The notes: generated by a model not told the origin, from the letters alone. A stretch of 64,000 bases of DNA from Chitinophaga rupis (GCF_900109685.1 NZ_FOBB01000007.1:334093-398092), one strand, 5' to 3'; counted from the stretch's first letter, positions 48,698-58,614 are shown. A program made the numbers and translations.

Positions 48698-49183
48698 ATG
48701 GATTTTAAACAGATTCAGGAGCTGGTAAAAATGGTCAATAAGTCCAATATCAGTGAGCTGAGCATAGAGGAAGATAAGTTCAAGATTACCATAAAGCAAA
48801 AGGATAATGAGGTACAGCAGGTTTTCACCGTACCGGCGGTAGCGCCCGTGCAGGCAGTTGCACAGGTAGCACCGGTTGCCACTGCTCCTGCAGCTACTTC
48901 CGCTACTCCTCCTGCAGCTACTGCGGCTGATACTAAAGCCACCAACCTGCTTACCATCAAATCTCCTATGATCGGTACCTTTTACCGCAGCCCTGGTCCT
49001 GACAAACCGGCCTTCGTGAATGTAGGTGACGACGTAACTTCCGGCAAGGTAGTTTGCATCATTGAAGCCATGAAGCTGTTCAATGAAATTGAAAGCGAGG
49101 TATCAGGCAGGATCATAAAAGTGCTGGTAGATGATGCTTCTCCGGTTGAATATGACCAGCCTTTGTTTTTAGTAGAACCATAA
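48698..49183 (+). CDS. accB: Acetyl-CoA carboxylase biotin carboxyl carrier protein
   Basis: 161 aa. N-terminal helix DFKQIQELVKMVNKSNISEL, an Ala/Pro/Thr-rich flexible linker (about 48-82), and the biotinyl domain with SPMIGTFYRSPGP and the biotinylated Lys126 in IIEAMKLFNEIE. Carries carboxyl groups in fatty-acid synthesis. 42 bases after efp and 8 before accC. Confidence 0.96.
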   Translation: MDFKQIQELVKMVNKSNISELSIEEDKFKITIKQKDNEVQQVFTVPAVAPVQAVAQVAPVATAPAATSATPPAATAADTKATNLLTIKSPMIGTFYRSPGPDKPAFVNVGDDVTSGKVVCIIEAMKLFNEIESEVSGRIIKVLVDDASPVEYDQPLFLVEP

Positions 49184-49191
49184 GAGAACCA

Positions 49192-50529
49192 ATGTTTAAA
49201 AAAATACTGATTGCCAACCGTGGAGAAATAGCCCTGCGTATTATACGCACCTGTAAGGAAATGGGCATCAAAACGGTGGCTGTTTATAGTACTGCGGATA
49301 AAGACAGCCTGCATGTGAAGTTTGCGGATGAAGCAGTGTGTATAGGCAAACCGCAAAGCAGTGAATCCTACCTGAATATCCCTCACCTGATGGCCGCTGC
49401 AGAGATCACCAATGCAGATGCCATTCATCCCGGTTACGGTTTCCTGGCAGAAAATGCCCGCTTTGCTGAAATATGTGGCGAGCATGGTATTAAGTTCATT
49501 GGGCCCACCCCGGAAATGATCCGGAAAATGGGGGATAAGATGACGGCCAAAGAAACCATGATAGCTGCCGGCGTACCGGTAATACCGGGATCTGAAGGTT
49601 TGCTGGAAAGCTTGGAACAAGCCAAGGAATTAGCCAAGGAGATGGGCCTGCCCGTGATCCTGAAGGCTACAGCCGGTGGCGGTGGTAAAGGGATGCGCGT
49701 GGTATGGCAGGATCATGAGCTGGAGAACGCCTACAACATGGCCAAAACAGAAGCCCGCGCCGCTTTCAGCAACGACGGTATTTACATGGAGAAATTCGTG
49801 GAAGAGCCCCGTCACATTGAAATACAGGTAGCTGGCGACCAATATGGCAAAGTGTGCCACCTGAGCGAAAGGGACTGCTCTATACAGCGCCGTCACCAGA
49901 AGCTGGTGGAGGAATCTCCCTCCCCGTTCATGACGCCGGAGCTGCGTGAGAAAATGGGGGAAGCTGCTATTAAAGCTGCCTCCGCCATTAATTATGAAAG
50001 CGTAGGTACCATTGAGTTTCTGGTGGATAAGCACCGTAACTTTTACTTCATGGAAATGAACACCCGTATACAGGTGGAACATGGGGTAACGGAAGAGGTG
50101 ATCAACTTTGACCTGATCAAGGAACAGATCAAGATAGCGGCAGGTATTCCCATCTCCGGCAAGAATTATACGCCTCAGATGCATGCCATAGAATGCCGTA
50201 TTAACGCGGAAGATCCGTACAACGACTTCCGCCCGTCCCCGGGTAAAATAACGGTATTACATATACCGGGCGGCCACGGGGTGCGGGTTGATTCCCATAT
50301 TTACGCCGGTTATGTAATTCCGCCCTACTATGATAGCATGGTGGCTAAGATCATAACCATTGCGCAAACCCGGGAAGAAGCTATTAATACCATGGAACGC
50401 GCGCTGAGCGAGTTTGTAATTGAAGGGGTGAAAACCACTATCCCCTTCCACCAGCAGCTAATGCGCGATGAGAACTTCCGTAAGGGTAACTTTACTACGA
50501 AGTTCACTGAGACCTTTAAGCTGGTATAA
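49192..50529 (+). CDS. accC: Acetyl-CoA carboxylase biotin carboxylase subunit
   Basis: 445 aa ATP-grasp enzyme that carboxylates the biotin on AccB. KKILIANRGEIALRIIRTCKE, the Gly-rich loop KATAGGGGKGMRVV, HIEIQVAGDQYG, catalytic region RDCSIQRRHQKLVEESP and EMNTRIQVEHGVTEEV. The usual 'QVEHPVTE' reads QVEHGVTE here, a minor change. Forms an operon with efp and accB. Confidence 0.96.
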   Translation: MFKKILIANRGEIALRIIRTCKEMGIKTVAVYSTADKDSLHVKFADEAVCIGKPQSSESYLNIPHLMAAAEITNADAIHPGYGFLAENARFAEICGEHGIKFIGPTPEMIRKMGDKMTAKETMIAAGVPVIPGSEGLLESLEQAKELAKEMGLPVILKATAGGGGKGMRVVWQDHELENAYNMAKTEARAAFSNDGIYMEKFVEEPRHIEIQVAGDQYGKVCHLSERDCSIQRRHQKLVEESPSPFMTPELREKMGEAAIKAASAINYESVGTIEFLVDKHRNFYFMEMNTRIQVEHGVTEEVINFDLIKEQIKIAAGIPISGKNYTPQMHAIECRINAEDPYNDFRPSPGKITVLHIPGGHGVRVDSHIYAGYVIPPYYDSMVAKIITIAQTREEAINTMERALSEFVIEGVKTTIPFHQQLMRDENFRKGNFTTKFTETFKLV

Positions 50530-50553
50530 GTAATAGAGAAAATAAGATCTTAT

Positions 50554-50588
50554 GTGTGCCACACCTCAAAAGTGTGGCACACGTTTTT
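50554..50588 (+). terminator. Terminator of efp-accB-accC
   Basis: GTGTGCCACAC (50554-50564) and GTGTGGCACAC (50572-50582), then five T. The GH43 gene ends at 50587 in the opposite direction, so it probably serves both. Confidence 0.95.
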
Positions 50589-52323
50589 ACTCCACTTTTA
50601 TAATGGTAGTGCGCTTACCGATCCCGTTCTCATTGAACGGTTCTATACAGAAATAATAGGGTTGATCTTTTTCCATGGCAGAGAAGTAATATTCATTACT
50701 ACCATACACCATAATGCTGGTGTACAGCTTATCCGCTGCGGTGCCGGTATAAATAGTATAGCCGGTGGCGTTATTACTCGTTTGCCATTTAAGCCAGGCA
50801 TTCCGCCGCTCACTGTTGCCCCGCAATGCAATAAACTCTTTTACCGTATCCGGCACACTGCCTTTACCCAGGCCAAACACACGTAAGCCGCTAATGGCAA
50901 ACTTACCGGAGGGCATGTGCACATTTTCCATTTTTATATACCGGGCCTGCACGGGAGCAGCAAGGGGAATATAGTCGTGCGGCACATCTGTGGTATTGCG
51001 GCTTTTATCGGTTAGCAGCTTCCAGCTACGGCCATCCGTGGAGCTATAGAGCTTATATTGATGGTACAGGCCTGGTTGCCTGCCCATGATGGTAGCATCC
51101 TGGTCTGCGTAGTTGATCTGTATGGCGTGTATGGTGCTAAGCTGCCCCAGGTCTGTCTGGATCCATTCCCCCTTATTGCCGGTAGCAGCGCTCCAGTAGG
51201 TTTTAATATTTTCATCTACCGCGTTATTGGAGGCATAACCGCCGTAGGTAGAGGATACCTGCACCGGTTTATTGTAGTTCAGCAGCATCCAGCCGGTGAA
51301 CAGGCTTTTAGCTGTAGCGGCGGTTGGCAGGTAATGCGGGTAGTCGCCATAAGCGGTGTTACAGAACAACAGATCATCCTTATCAAAACCGGCCGGCCAT
51401 ATGCCGATCCTTCTTTCAAAATTATTTTTAGTACCGATCACGATGGTAGATACATGCCACCAGTTACCATACGTATCCTGGTAGGTAGCCCCGTGACCTG
51501 CACCCCGTGCAAACCCGCCGGGTTTGTATGAAAAGGGGTTGTGTGATTGATAGGTAAAAGGGCCCAGGGGCTGTTTGCTTACATACACACCATCGCCATA
51601 CCCGCTGAATTCTGTACCTGGTGCACCATATTGCAGGTAATACAAGCCATTGTGCTTATTCATCCAGGCGCCTTCTATAAAGGGTTTCAGAAAGGTATTA
51701 TCATTATGCTCACCAAAACGTTCCCAGCCATGCAAAGTATCGTTTAGCCGTATGAGTGACCTACGCTCGCCAACAGGTTGTAATGTTTTACGGTCCACTT
51801 CCTGACCGTAAACGGGAAACTCGTTGCTGGACCCGTGGTACAGGTATAAACGTCCATCATCATCCGCAAAAAAAGCAGGGTCCCATGCGCCTGCCTGGAA
51901 AGAATCTACTGCCTCTTTCCAGTTGTCTGTGCGGGGATTGTTACTCATCCACAAGGGAAAATTTTTGGAGTAGGTTGATCCGATCACTAACAAACTATCG
52001 CCCAGCACTACGGTAGCGGGTGCGCACAGCTCATCATACACATGGTGCCATGGTTTCAGGAATTTGCGGGGTACAAAATGCCATTGCAGCATATCATGGC
52101 TCCACCAGTAACCCCATTGGTTGGTTGAAAAAAGATAGTAATCGCCTTTGAATAAGGTAATGGTAGGATCCGCTGTGGCGCGGTGTTTACCCTGGGTTAC
52201 AAAGTTAGGTATAGGGCAGTACCCATAGTCTACATTAATAGGATTGCAGTAAGTTTTTTGCTGGGCCGTTATGCCGGTAACCGGTATTAAGCACAGCAAT
52301 AGCAGCACTAATCTTTTTCGCAT
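50587..52323 (-). CDS. Secreted glycoside hydrolase family 43 with discoidin and Fn3-like domains
   Basis: 578 aa. Start at 52323 (MRKRLVLLLLCLIPVTG), which gives a clean signal peptide; the frame is open 54 bases further. Five-bladed propeller residues: general base Asp in ATADPTITLFKGDYYLF, modulator Asp in GAWDPAFFADDDGRLYLY, acid Glu in PFIEGAWMNKHNGLYYL. Then an F5/8-type C (CBM32-like) domain from about 365 (VDENIKTYWSAATGNKGEWIQTDLG) and a C-terminal Fn3-like domain (about 490-578). Cleaves arabinose-, xylose- or galactose-containing plant glycans; exact substrate unknown. It is not in a SusCD locus here. Confidence 0.88.
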   Translation of the reverse strand: MRKRLVLLLLCLIPVTGITAQQKTYCNPINVDYGYCPIPNFVTQGKHRATADPTITLFKGDYYLFSTNQWGYWWSHDMLQWHFVPRKFLKPWHHVYDELCAPATVVLGDSLLVIGSTYSKNFPLWMSNNPRTDNWKEAVDSFQAGAWDPAFFADDDGRLYLYHGSSNEFPVYGQEVDRKTLQPVGERRSLIRLNDTLHGWERFGEHNDNTFLKPFIEGAWMNKHNGLYYLQYGAPGTEFSGYGDGVYVSKQPLGPFTYQSHNPFSYKPGGFARGAGHGATYQDTYGNWWHVSTIVIGTKNNFERRIGIWPAGFDKDDLLFCNTAYGDYPHYLPTAATAKSLFTGWMLLNYNKPVQVSSTYGGYASNNAVDENIKTYWSAATGNKGEWIQTDLGQLSTIHAIQINYADQDATIMGRQPGLYHQYKLYSSTDGRSWKLLTDKSRNTTDVPHDYIPLAAPVQARYIKMENVHMPSGKFAISGLRVFGLGKGSVPDTVKEFIALRGNSERRNAWLKWQTSNNATGYTIYTGTAADKLYTSIMVYGSNEYYFSAMEKDQPYYFCIEPFNENGIGKRTTIIKVE

Positions 52324-52360
52324 GATTGTTCCGTTTTTTGTATCCGTAGTACTAAAAGTA

Positions 52361-52395
52361 AAAAAAATCCCGCTCACCGGAAGATGAGCGGGGAT
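52361..52395 (-). terminator. Terminator of the 130-aa exported protein gene
   Basis: CCCGCTCA (52369-52376) pairs with TGAGCGGG (52385-52392), extended by ATC/GAT. On the minus strand eight T follow. Confidence 0.9.
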
Positions 52396-52452
52396 ACCTT
52401 GCTTTAACCTAATTGTTCTTTATCGGAAATAGTCATGACTGAGACTAAGTTG

Positions 52453-52845
52453 TTATGTTTTGCCTGGTGTGGTTTTGCCCGGTAGCTGCCGGTCCTGCAG
52501 GCGCTGGGCGCGCTGCCAGCGTTCCTGGCTTTTAGCCATCAACTGCTGGTATTGTACATACTGTGTGGCGGAGAGCAGGGCTTTTACCTGGTCGGCATGG
52601 GTTTGCTGTAACCGGTGCAGCTGTGCATCTTTTTCTGCGCTGCTGAGCGTTTCATTCCGGCGTATGCTTTTGGCCTGGCGGCGAAAGCTGGTTTCAATAT
52701 TCTGCAGCTGCCTGCTTTGCGGGCCGGTAAGGGCCAGCTCCTGCTTCATTTTGCGGCTTAATTTATGGTGAAGCACGGTGCTGTCCTGCGCAAAGGCAAT
52801 ACTGCAGGTGCTGAGCATTATGAACAGGGCGGGTAGCAGCTTCAT
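52453..52845 (-). CDS. Exported helical protein (Spy/CpxP-like), 130 aa
   Basis: Signal peptide 1-19 (ends IAFAQ). The mature part is almost all helix, rich in Gln, Arg, Lys and Leu, with LTGPQSRQLQNIETSFRRQAKSI and ALLSATQYVQYQQLMAKSQERW. This spacing of LT..Q and L...Q.. pairs resembles the LTxxQ motifs of Spy/CpxP periplasmic chaperones, common as small exported proteins in Bacteroidota. Assignment is by pattern only. Confidence 0.65.
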   Translation of the reverse strand: MKLLPALFIMLSTCSIAFAQDSTVLHHKLSRKMKQELALTGPQSRQLQNIETSFRRQAKSIRRNETLSSAEKDAQLHRLQQTHADQVKALLSATQYVQYQQLMAKSQERWQRAQRLQDRQLPGKTTPGKT

Positions 52846-52907
52846 ATAGATTGATGGTTTACTTTTATATAGACCGGATGGGGCACCGAAGGTTTAAAAA
52901 ACAGAAA

Positions 52908-52931
52908 AGCCCACGGTAAAAACCGCAGGCT
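52908..52931 (-). terminator. Probable terminator of glutamine synthetase
   Basis: AGCC-CA-CGGT (52908 on) pairs with ACCG-CA-GGCT around an AAAA loop; on the minus strand TTTTCTGTTTTTT follows. Confidence 0.65.
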
Positions 52932-52959
52932 AATCATACACCAAAACAATCTTACGGTT

Positions 52960-55155
52960 TTATCGCAAGAAAAGCAGCTCTCTGTACTTGGGCAGTGCCC
53001 ATTGTTTGTCATCCACTAAAAACTCCAGTTTGTCGGAGTGGTAACGGATCACTTCAAAGTACGGCTTAATTTTTTCACAGTAGTCTATCGCTTTCTGACG
53101 GCTGTCAGTGAGCTTATTTGTCACTTTACGCGCCTCAATCATCGCCTGTACATTCTCACTGATGACATTAATATGTTCAGCTATTTTACCAGCTATTTGT
53201 TTTTGTGCTTTTACGGCATCTTCACCTAAGCCAATGTCCTTTAATCCGCGGATATTTTCGATCAGCGTGTTCTGGTAGCTGATAGCAGCCGGCAGAATGG
53301 TGTTGGTGGCCAGGTCGCCAATTACGCGGGCTTCGATCTGCACTCTTTTCACATAATCTTCCAGCAGTATTTCGTGGCGTGCATGCAGCTCTTTTTCATT
53401 GTAAACGCCGGTTTCCGTGAACAGCTTGGCTGCTTTGGGAGTTACCAGGGCATCCAGTGCCTGCGGTGTAGTTTTAATATTCGGCAAACCTCTTTTTTCT
53501 GCTTCAATAGCCCATTCTTCGCTGTAGCCGTCGCCTTCAAATAAAACTTTTTCCGAATCTACAATATATTTCCGAAGAGTTTGCATGATGGCAATCTCTT
53601 TTTTCTCGCCTTTTTCGATGAGGGAATCCACTTCTTTTTTGAACACCTGCAGGGTTTTAGCCATGATGGTGTTGAGGGTGGTCATAGCGGAAGCACAGTT
53701 TGCAGAAGAACCTACCGCGCGGAACTCAAACTTGTTACCGGTAAAGGCAAAGGGAGAGGTACGGTTACGGTCGGTGTTATCCAGCATCAGTTCCGGAATG
53801 TGACGGTGCAGATCCAGTTTCAGGATAGCTTCGTCCTGCTCATCAAACTTGTTGTTTACGCGGGTCTTAACTTCCTGCAGTACTTCAAACAGGTATTTAC
53901 CTACGAAAACAGAGATGATAGCGGGAGGCGCTTCGTTAGCACCCAGACGGAAGTCGTTGCTGGCAGAAGCAATGGAAGCACGCATCAGATCAGCATAGTC
54001 ATGCACGGCTTTGATGGTGTTCACAAAGAAGGTCAGGAACATGAGGTTGGTCTTGGGTGTTTTACCCGGGGCCAGCAGGTTCACACCGGTATCGGTGGCC
54101 ATGCTCCAGTTGTTGTGCTTACCTGAACCGTTAATGCCTGCAAAAGGTTTCTCATGCAGTAACGCTTTCAGCTTGTGACGTTTAGCCACTTTATTCATTA
54201 CGTCCATCAGCAGGGAGTTGTGATCCACTGCAATGTTCACTTCTTCAAAGATAGGAGCGCACTCAAACTGAGAAGGAGCCACCTCGTTATGGCGGGTTCT
54301 CAGCGGAATACCCAGCTTGTAAGACTCTTCTTCAAAATCGCGCATAAAAGCGTAGGCGCGTTCCGGTATGGAGCCAAAGTAGTGATCTTCCAGCTGCTGA
54401 CCTTTGGAAGGTGCGTGACCTACCACGGTACGGCCGCACATGATCAGGTCAGGGCGGGCATTAGCCAGGTTTTCGTCAACCAGGAAGTATTCCTGCTCCC
54501 AACCCAGGGTAGCGGTTACTTTGGTTACATTTTTATCAAAATAGTTACATACATCTACAGCAGCTTTATCCAGGGCAGACAGTGCTTTCAGCAGCGGCGC
54601 CTTGTAGTCCAGTGATTCACCGGTATAGGCTACAAAAATGGTAGGTATGCAAAGTGTTTTGCCATATCCTTGTTCTATAATAAAAGCAGGAGAGGAAGGA
54701 TCCCATGCAGTATAACCGCGGGCTTCAAAAGTAGCGCGGATACCGCCGCTGGGGAAGCTGGAGGCATCTGGCTCCTGTTGTACCAGTGCATCGCCGTCAA
54801 AAGTTTCAATGGCGGAGCCATCGCTTTTAATGGTGAAGAAAGAGTCATGCTTTTCAGCCGTCGTACCGGTAAGGGGTTGGAACCAGTGTGTAAAGTGGGT
54901 TACACCTTTTTTCATGGCCCATTGTTTCAAACCAGCGGCAATCTGGTCGGCCATTTTACGTTCGATCTTAGAGCCGGCTTTAATGGAATTCATTAAGCTT
55001 TTATAAGCTTCGTCACTCAGATTCTCGCGTAGAACTTTCCCAGTGAAGACATTACTGCCAAACACTTCGGTGATTTTCCCGTTGAATTGTTCGGGTTTAA
55101 TTTTTAAATCAACACCGGAAAGGTTTTCCAGCGCAGTGAAGCGTAAAGATTGCAT
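52960..55155 (-). CDS. glnN: Glutamine synthetase type III
   Basis: 731 aa, the long GSIII form found in Bacteroidota and cyanobacteria; makes glutamine from glutamate, ammonia and ATP. N-terminal region GVTHFTHWFQPLTG followed by EKHDSFF, PSGGIRATFEARGYTAWDPSSPAFI, the catalytic block GWEQEYFLVDE, HEKPFAGINGSGKHNNWSMATD and RNRTSPFAFTGNKFEFRAVGSSAN are all GSIII hallmarks. GSIII lacks the adenylylation tyrosine of GSI. Monocistronic. Confidence 0.95.
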   Translation of the reverse strand: MQSLRFTALENLSGVDLKIKPEQFNGKITEVFGSNVFTGKVLRENLSDEAYKSLMNSIKAGSKIERKMADQIAAGLKQWAMKKGVTHFTHWFQPLTGTTAEKHDSFFTIKSDGSAIETFDGDALVQQEPDASSFPSGGIRATFEARGYTAWDPSSPAFIIEQGYGKTLCIPTIFVAYTGESLDYKAPLLKALSALDKAAVDVCNYFDKNVTKVTATLGWEQEYFLVDENLANARPDLIMCGRTVVGHAPSKGQQLEDHYFGSIPERAYAFMRDFEEESYKLGIPLRTRHNEVAPSQFECAPIFEEVNIAVDHNSLLMDVMNKVAKRHKLKALLHEKPFAGINGSGKHNNWSMATDTGVNLLAPGKTPKTNLMFLTFFVNTIKAVHDYADLMRASIASASNDFRLGANEAPPAIISVFVGKYLFEVLQEVKTRVNNKFDEQDEAILKLDLHRHIPELMLDNTDRNRTSPFAFTGNKFEFRAVGSSANCASAMTTLNTIMAKTLQVFKKEVDSLIEKGEKKEIAIMQTLRKYIVDSEKVLFEGDGYSEEWAIEAEKRGLPNIKTTPQALDALVTPKAAKLFTETGVYNEKELHARHEILLEDYVKRVQIEARVIGDLATNTILPAAISYQNTLIENIRGLKDIGLGEDAVKAQKQIAGKIAEHINVISENVQAMIEARKVTNKLTDSRQKAIDYCEKIKPYFEVIRYHSDKLEFLVDDKQWALPKYRELLFLR

Positions 55156-55696
55156 GCTGTAATTGATTTTATACTAAGTAAAGTAATTTTACACAAAAAA
55201 ACATCCATTACGTAATATAAACAAGAAGTTTATTGTTTTTTGCTAAAAAATTTCATTTTAACAGTAAAAGAAGTGAATTTTTTAATTTTTCAACAAAAAA
55301 ATAGACAAGAGGGTTTTAAAACTGATACATTAAAAAAACAACTATATGAATATGATTACGTAGGTAATCAGGTGAAAACGGTTGATGGAAAAGTGCAATG
55401 ATCAAATAAGACAAGCCAGGGGTAAGGGTTACGGCTTATTATATTCTATAGCAGCCTCAAAAATGACCAGCCATACATAACGTACGTAGTTTTTCTGCCA
55501 AAAATTGCCGTTCTATCGCCAAAAGGCAGCATAGATCATTGCCATAAAAATGGGTTAAAGCCACTGGCAGAACCCATTTTAAACGCCTGCCAGTCCTTAA
55601 TCCGGTTATACCTACCTGTTAGCCCCTTGTCAATTGCAGGAAATTTAGCTAGGTTTGCATTTCTTTCATACTACAAGTCTACAATTACCTAAATAC
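55156..55696. other. Divergent intergenic region between glnN and purL
   Basis: About 540 AT-rich bases. It has an orphan hairpin (AAAATGGGTT/AACCCATTTT, 55547-55580, 14-base loop), CTGCC/GGCAG at 55495-55529 with GCCAAAA repeated inside, and the purL promoter. I saw no clear minus-strand -7 element for glnN. Confidence 0.45.
55627..55657 (+). promoter_or_regulatory. Promoter of purL
   Basis: TTG (55627-55629) and TAGGTTTG (55650-55657) with a 20-base spacer. It overlaps the first in-frame start codon (55655), which is therefore not used. Confidence 0.7.
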
Positions 55697-57952
55697 ATGC
55701 AAAGCACTGTAGAAACTTCCGATAAATTATTAAATACCACCGTAGAAACGGCAGAACAATTAGGACTTACCGCAGACGAATTTGAACGTATAAAAACCAT
55801 CCTGGGCCGTGTGCCTAACTTTACGGAGCTGAGTATGTACTCCGTAATGTGGAGTGAGCATTGCAGCTACAAAAACTCCATTGTATGGCTGAAATCCCTG
55901 CCCCGTGAGGGCGACCGCCTGCTGGTAAAGGCCGGTGAGGAAAATGCAGGGCTGGTGGATATTGGCGATGGCTATGCCTGCGTATTTAAAATAGAATCAC
56001 ATAACCACCCCAGCGCTATTGAGCCCTTCCAGGGTGCTGCAACCGGTGTGGGTGGTATACACCGCGATATTTTTACCATGGGCGCACGCCCTATTGCCGC
56101 GCTGAACTCCCTGCGCTTTGGCAACCTGAAAGATGCAAAAACACAACACCTGCTGAAAGGTATTGTACATGGCATTGGCCATTATGGCAACTGCTTTGGC
56201 GTGCCTACTGTTGGTGGCGAAGCATATTTTGAAGACTGCTACGGTACCAACCCGCTGGTAAATGCCATGAGCGTGGGTATTGTAAAAGTTGGGCAAACCG
56301 TTTCCGCTACTTCCTATGGGCCCGGCAACCCGGTATTCATAGTAGGTTCCGCTACCGGTAAAGACGGTATTGGCGGGGCTTCCTTTGCCAGTGCGGATAT
56401 TACCGAAGAAAGCGCAGAAGATCTGCCAGCGGTGCAGGTAGGCGACCCCTTCCAGGAAAAGAAGCTGCTGGAAGCCTGCCTGGAGGTAATTAAAACCAAT
56501 GCCCTGGTAGGTATGCAGGATATGGGCGCTGCCGGTATCACCTGCTCCACCGCAGAAATGAGCGCTAAAGGCGAACATGGCATGAACATTTATCTGGATA
56601 AGGTACCTACCCGCCAGGAGAATATGAAAGCCTGGGAAATGCTGCTAAGCGAAAGCCAGGAAAGAATGCTGATAGTAGTGCACAAAGGCCGCGAGGCTGA
56701 AGTACTGAAAATATTTGAAAAATGGGATCTGCACTGCGTACAGATCGGTGAAGTAACCAAAGAGCCGCACCTGAAGTTCTATATGAACGGCATGCTGGAG
56801 GCAGATGTGCCTGCGGAAAGCCTGGTGCTGGGTGGCGGCGCTCCCCAATATCACCGCGCTTATACAGAGCCGGCTTATTTTGAAAAGATCAAGGCATTTG
56901 ACGTGCAGAATGTGCAGGATACCCTGCACCCGCGTTTTGTAGCAGAAAGGCTGGTAAAGCTGCCGAATATAGCTTCCAAACGCTGGATCTACACCCAGTA
57001 TGACAGCATGGTAGGTACGGCCAATGCCAGCACCAATGCGCCCAGCGATGCGGCTATAGTACTGGTAAAAGGAACGAAGAAAGCGCTGGCCCTTACCACA
57101 GATTGTAACAGCCGCTATGTATTTGCCAGCCCGCATATTGGCGGACAAATAGCAGTAGCAGAAGCTGCCCGGAATATTGTGTGCAGCGGCGGTGAGCCGG
57201 TAGCCATTACCAACTGCCTGAACTTTGGCAACCCATATGATCCTGAGGTGTACTACCAGTTTGTACATGCCATTAAAGGAATGGGAGAGGCCTGCCGCAA
57301 GTTTAACACACCGGTTACCGGTGGCAATGTAAGCTTCTACAACCAGGGCCCGGACGGGCCGGTGTATCCTACGCCTACCATTGGCATGTTAGGTATCCTG
57401 GACAGCCTGGAGCAGCGTATTACCCTGAACTTTAAAGAAGCCGGTCACCTGGTATACCTGGTAGGCCGCAGCCGTAATGATATTAACAGCTCTGAATATC
57501 TGCATAAGATCATTGGTATTGAGCACAGCCCGGCGCCGCACTTCCACCTGGAAGAGGAGCACCAGCTGCAGGCGGCTATTGCCAAGCTGAATAAAGCAGG
57601 CTTAATCCAGTCCGCACACGATGTAAGCGAAGGCGGCCTGTTTATAACCCTGCTGGAAAGCGCTATGGCCAGTGGTTTGGGCTTTGATGTACATACCAAC
57701 AGCAACTTCCGTAAAGATGCTTACCTGTTTGGCGAAAGCCAGAGCCGGGTGGTAGTTACGGTAAAACCTGAGGATAAGGAGAAGTTTGAGGCTTTACTGC
57801 ATGGATTGATAGATGCCAGCGACCACTCTGTACGCAGCGAAAAAATAGGTGTGGTAAAGGGTGAGCATGTAGTTATAGACGGAGAAGACTGGGGAAAAGT
57901 AGGCGAGTGGAAAGTGTTATATGACACCGCAATAGAAAACCATCTGCAATAA
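55697..57952 (+). CDS. purL: Phosphoribosylformylglycinamidine synthase subunit PurL
   Basis: 751 aa, the short PurL form that works with PurS and PurQ; ATP-dependent FGAR to FGAM in purine synthesis. Start at ATG 55697 (MQSTVETSDKLLNTTVE). Motifs: SMYSVMWSEHCSYKNS, FKIESHNHPSAIEPFQGAATGVGG, NSLRFG, GMQDMGAAGITCSTAEMSAKG, and second-half TTDCNSRYVFASPHIGG, TGGNVSFYNQ, SAHDVSEGGL. purS and purQ are not in the window. Confidence 0.95.
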   Translation: MQSTVETSDKLLNTTVETAEQLGLTADEFERIKTILGRVPNFTELSMYSVMWSEHCSYKNSIVWLKSLPREGDRLLVKAGEENAGLVDIGDGYACVFKIESHNHPSAIEPFQGAATGVGGIHRDIFTMGARPIAALNSLRFGNLKDAKTQHLLKGIVHGIGHYGNCFGVPTVGGEAYFEDCYGTNPLVNAMSVGIVKVGQTVSATSYGPGNPVFIVGSATGKDGIGGASFASADITEESAEDLPAVQVGDPFQEKKLLEACLEVIKTNALVGMQDMGAAGITCSTAEMSAKGEHGMNIYLDKVPTRQENMKAWEMLLSESQERMLIVVHKGREAEVLKIFEKWDLHCVQIGEVTKEPHLKFYMNGMLEADVPAESLVLGGGAPQYHRAYTEPAYFEKIKAFDVQNVQDTLHPRFVAERLVKLPNIASKRWIYTQYDSMVGTANASTNAPSDAAIVLVKGTKKALALTTDCNSRYVFASPHIGGQIAVAEAARNIVCSGGEPVAITNCLNFGNPYDPEVYYQFVHAIKGMGEACRKFNTPVTGGNVSFYNQGPDGPVYPTPTIGMLGILDSLEQRITLNFKEAGHLVYLVGRSRNDINSSEYLHKIIGIEHSPAPHFHLEEEHQLQAAIAKLNKAGLIQSAHDVSEGGLFITLLESAMASGLGFDVHTNSNFRKDAYLFGESQSRVVVTVKPEDKEKFEALLHGLIDASDHSVRSEKIGVVKGEHVVIDGEDWGKVGEWKVLYDTAIENHLQ

Positions 57953-57973
57953 AGGGTTAATAGTAAGTAATAC

Positions 57974-58014
57974 AACAAGGGCAAAAGGCGGTTTACTGCT
58001 TTTTGCCCTTTGTT
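57974..58014 (+). terminator. Terminator of purL
   Basis: AACAA-GGGCAAAAG pairs with CTTTTTGCCC-TTTGTT; T-rich in the right arm. Confidence 0.8.
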
Positions 58015-58044
58015 CATTAAAAGCTTTTTTGAGCAAATAACACA

Positions 58045-58580
58045 TAGGTTTGTTGCTGTTTATAAAGCGTTTTTATACATACATAGCCATCAAACAAAGA
58101 GTAGTATATGTATGTTCCTGCGGCAATTAACTGCCTGGAAATGTAGGGGGATCTCTCTGCAGTAGTTGAGTTTCAGCAGGTATAAATGTACTTTACACAC
58201 TTTTAACCGGGCTCTTGTACACTGCAGATACATATTATTTGTTTATACAAATCACAAATTTTACGCAAACGCGGAGCATTGTAGCTTAGTATTTTATTAT
58301 AAGTCATTTAACAGGCTATTAACAAAATGACACATTCGTGTGATCTTTTGTACGTACAGGAGGCCTAATTTTACAACAGAGAGAAGCAAAATACTACATT
58401 TAACACAAGAGAATCATTTACACCTTATTATAAAGTTTATTAGAACCATTTGGTTGTTTCTAATTCTATGAGACCAGTTAGTTCTACCATGTCCTCTGAA
58501 AGCTGCAAGCTTTAATTATTTACACCTAGTGAAAGAACTTGATTTGTTGAAAGGGCCGACTGCAGTCGGCCCTATTTTTT
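58045..58580 (+). ncRNA. Candidate non-coding RNA
   Basis: Bounded by a -7 consensus (TAGGTTTG, 58045-58052, same as purL) and a strong rightward terminator; no credible ORF between. The 5' part folds locally (58078-58114). No known RNA family is recognised. Confidence 0.3.
58552..58580 (+). terminator. Strong orphan terminator
   Basis: AGGGCCGACT joined by GC to its complement (58552-58573, a 22-base palindrome), then ATTTTTT. Confidence 0.9.
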
Positions 58581-58614
58581 AAAGTTACAAAGTACTGCTA
58601 TTCCATAAAACAGA

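Noticed and set aside
58468..58515. 15-codon ORF before the orphan terminator
   Set aside because: Too short, Ser-rich without a pattern, and no sign of a start region; kept only as part of the candidate RNA.
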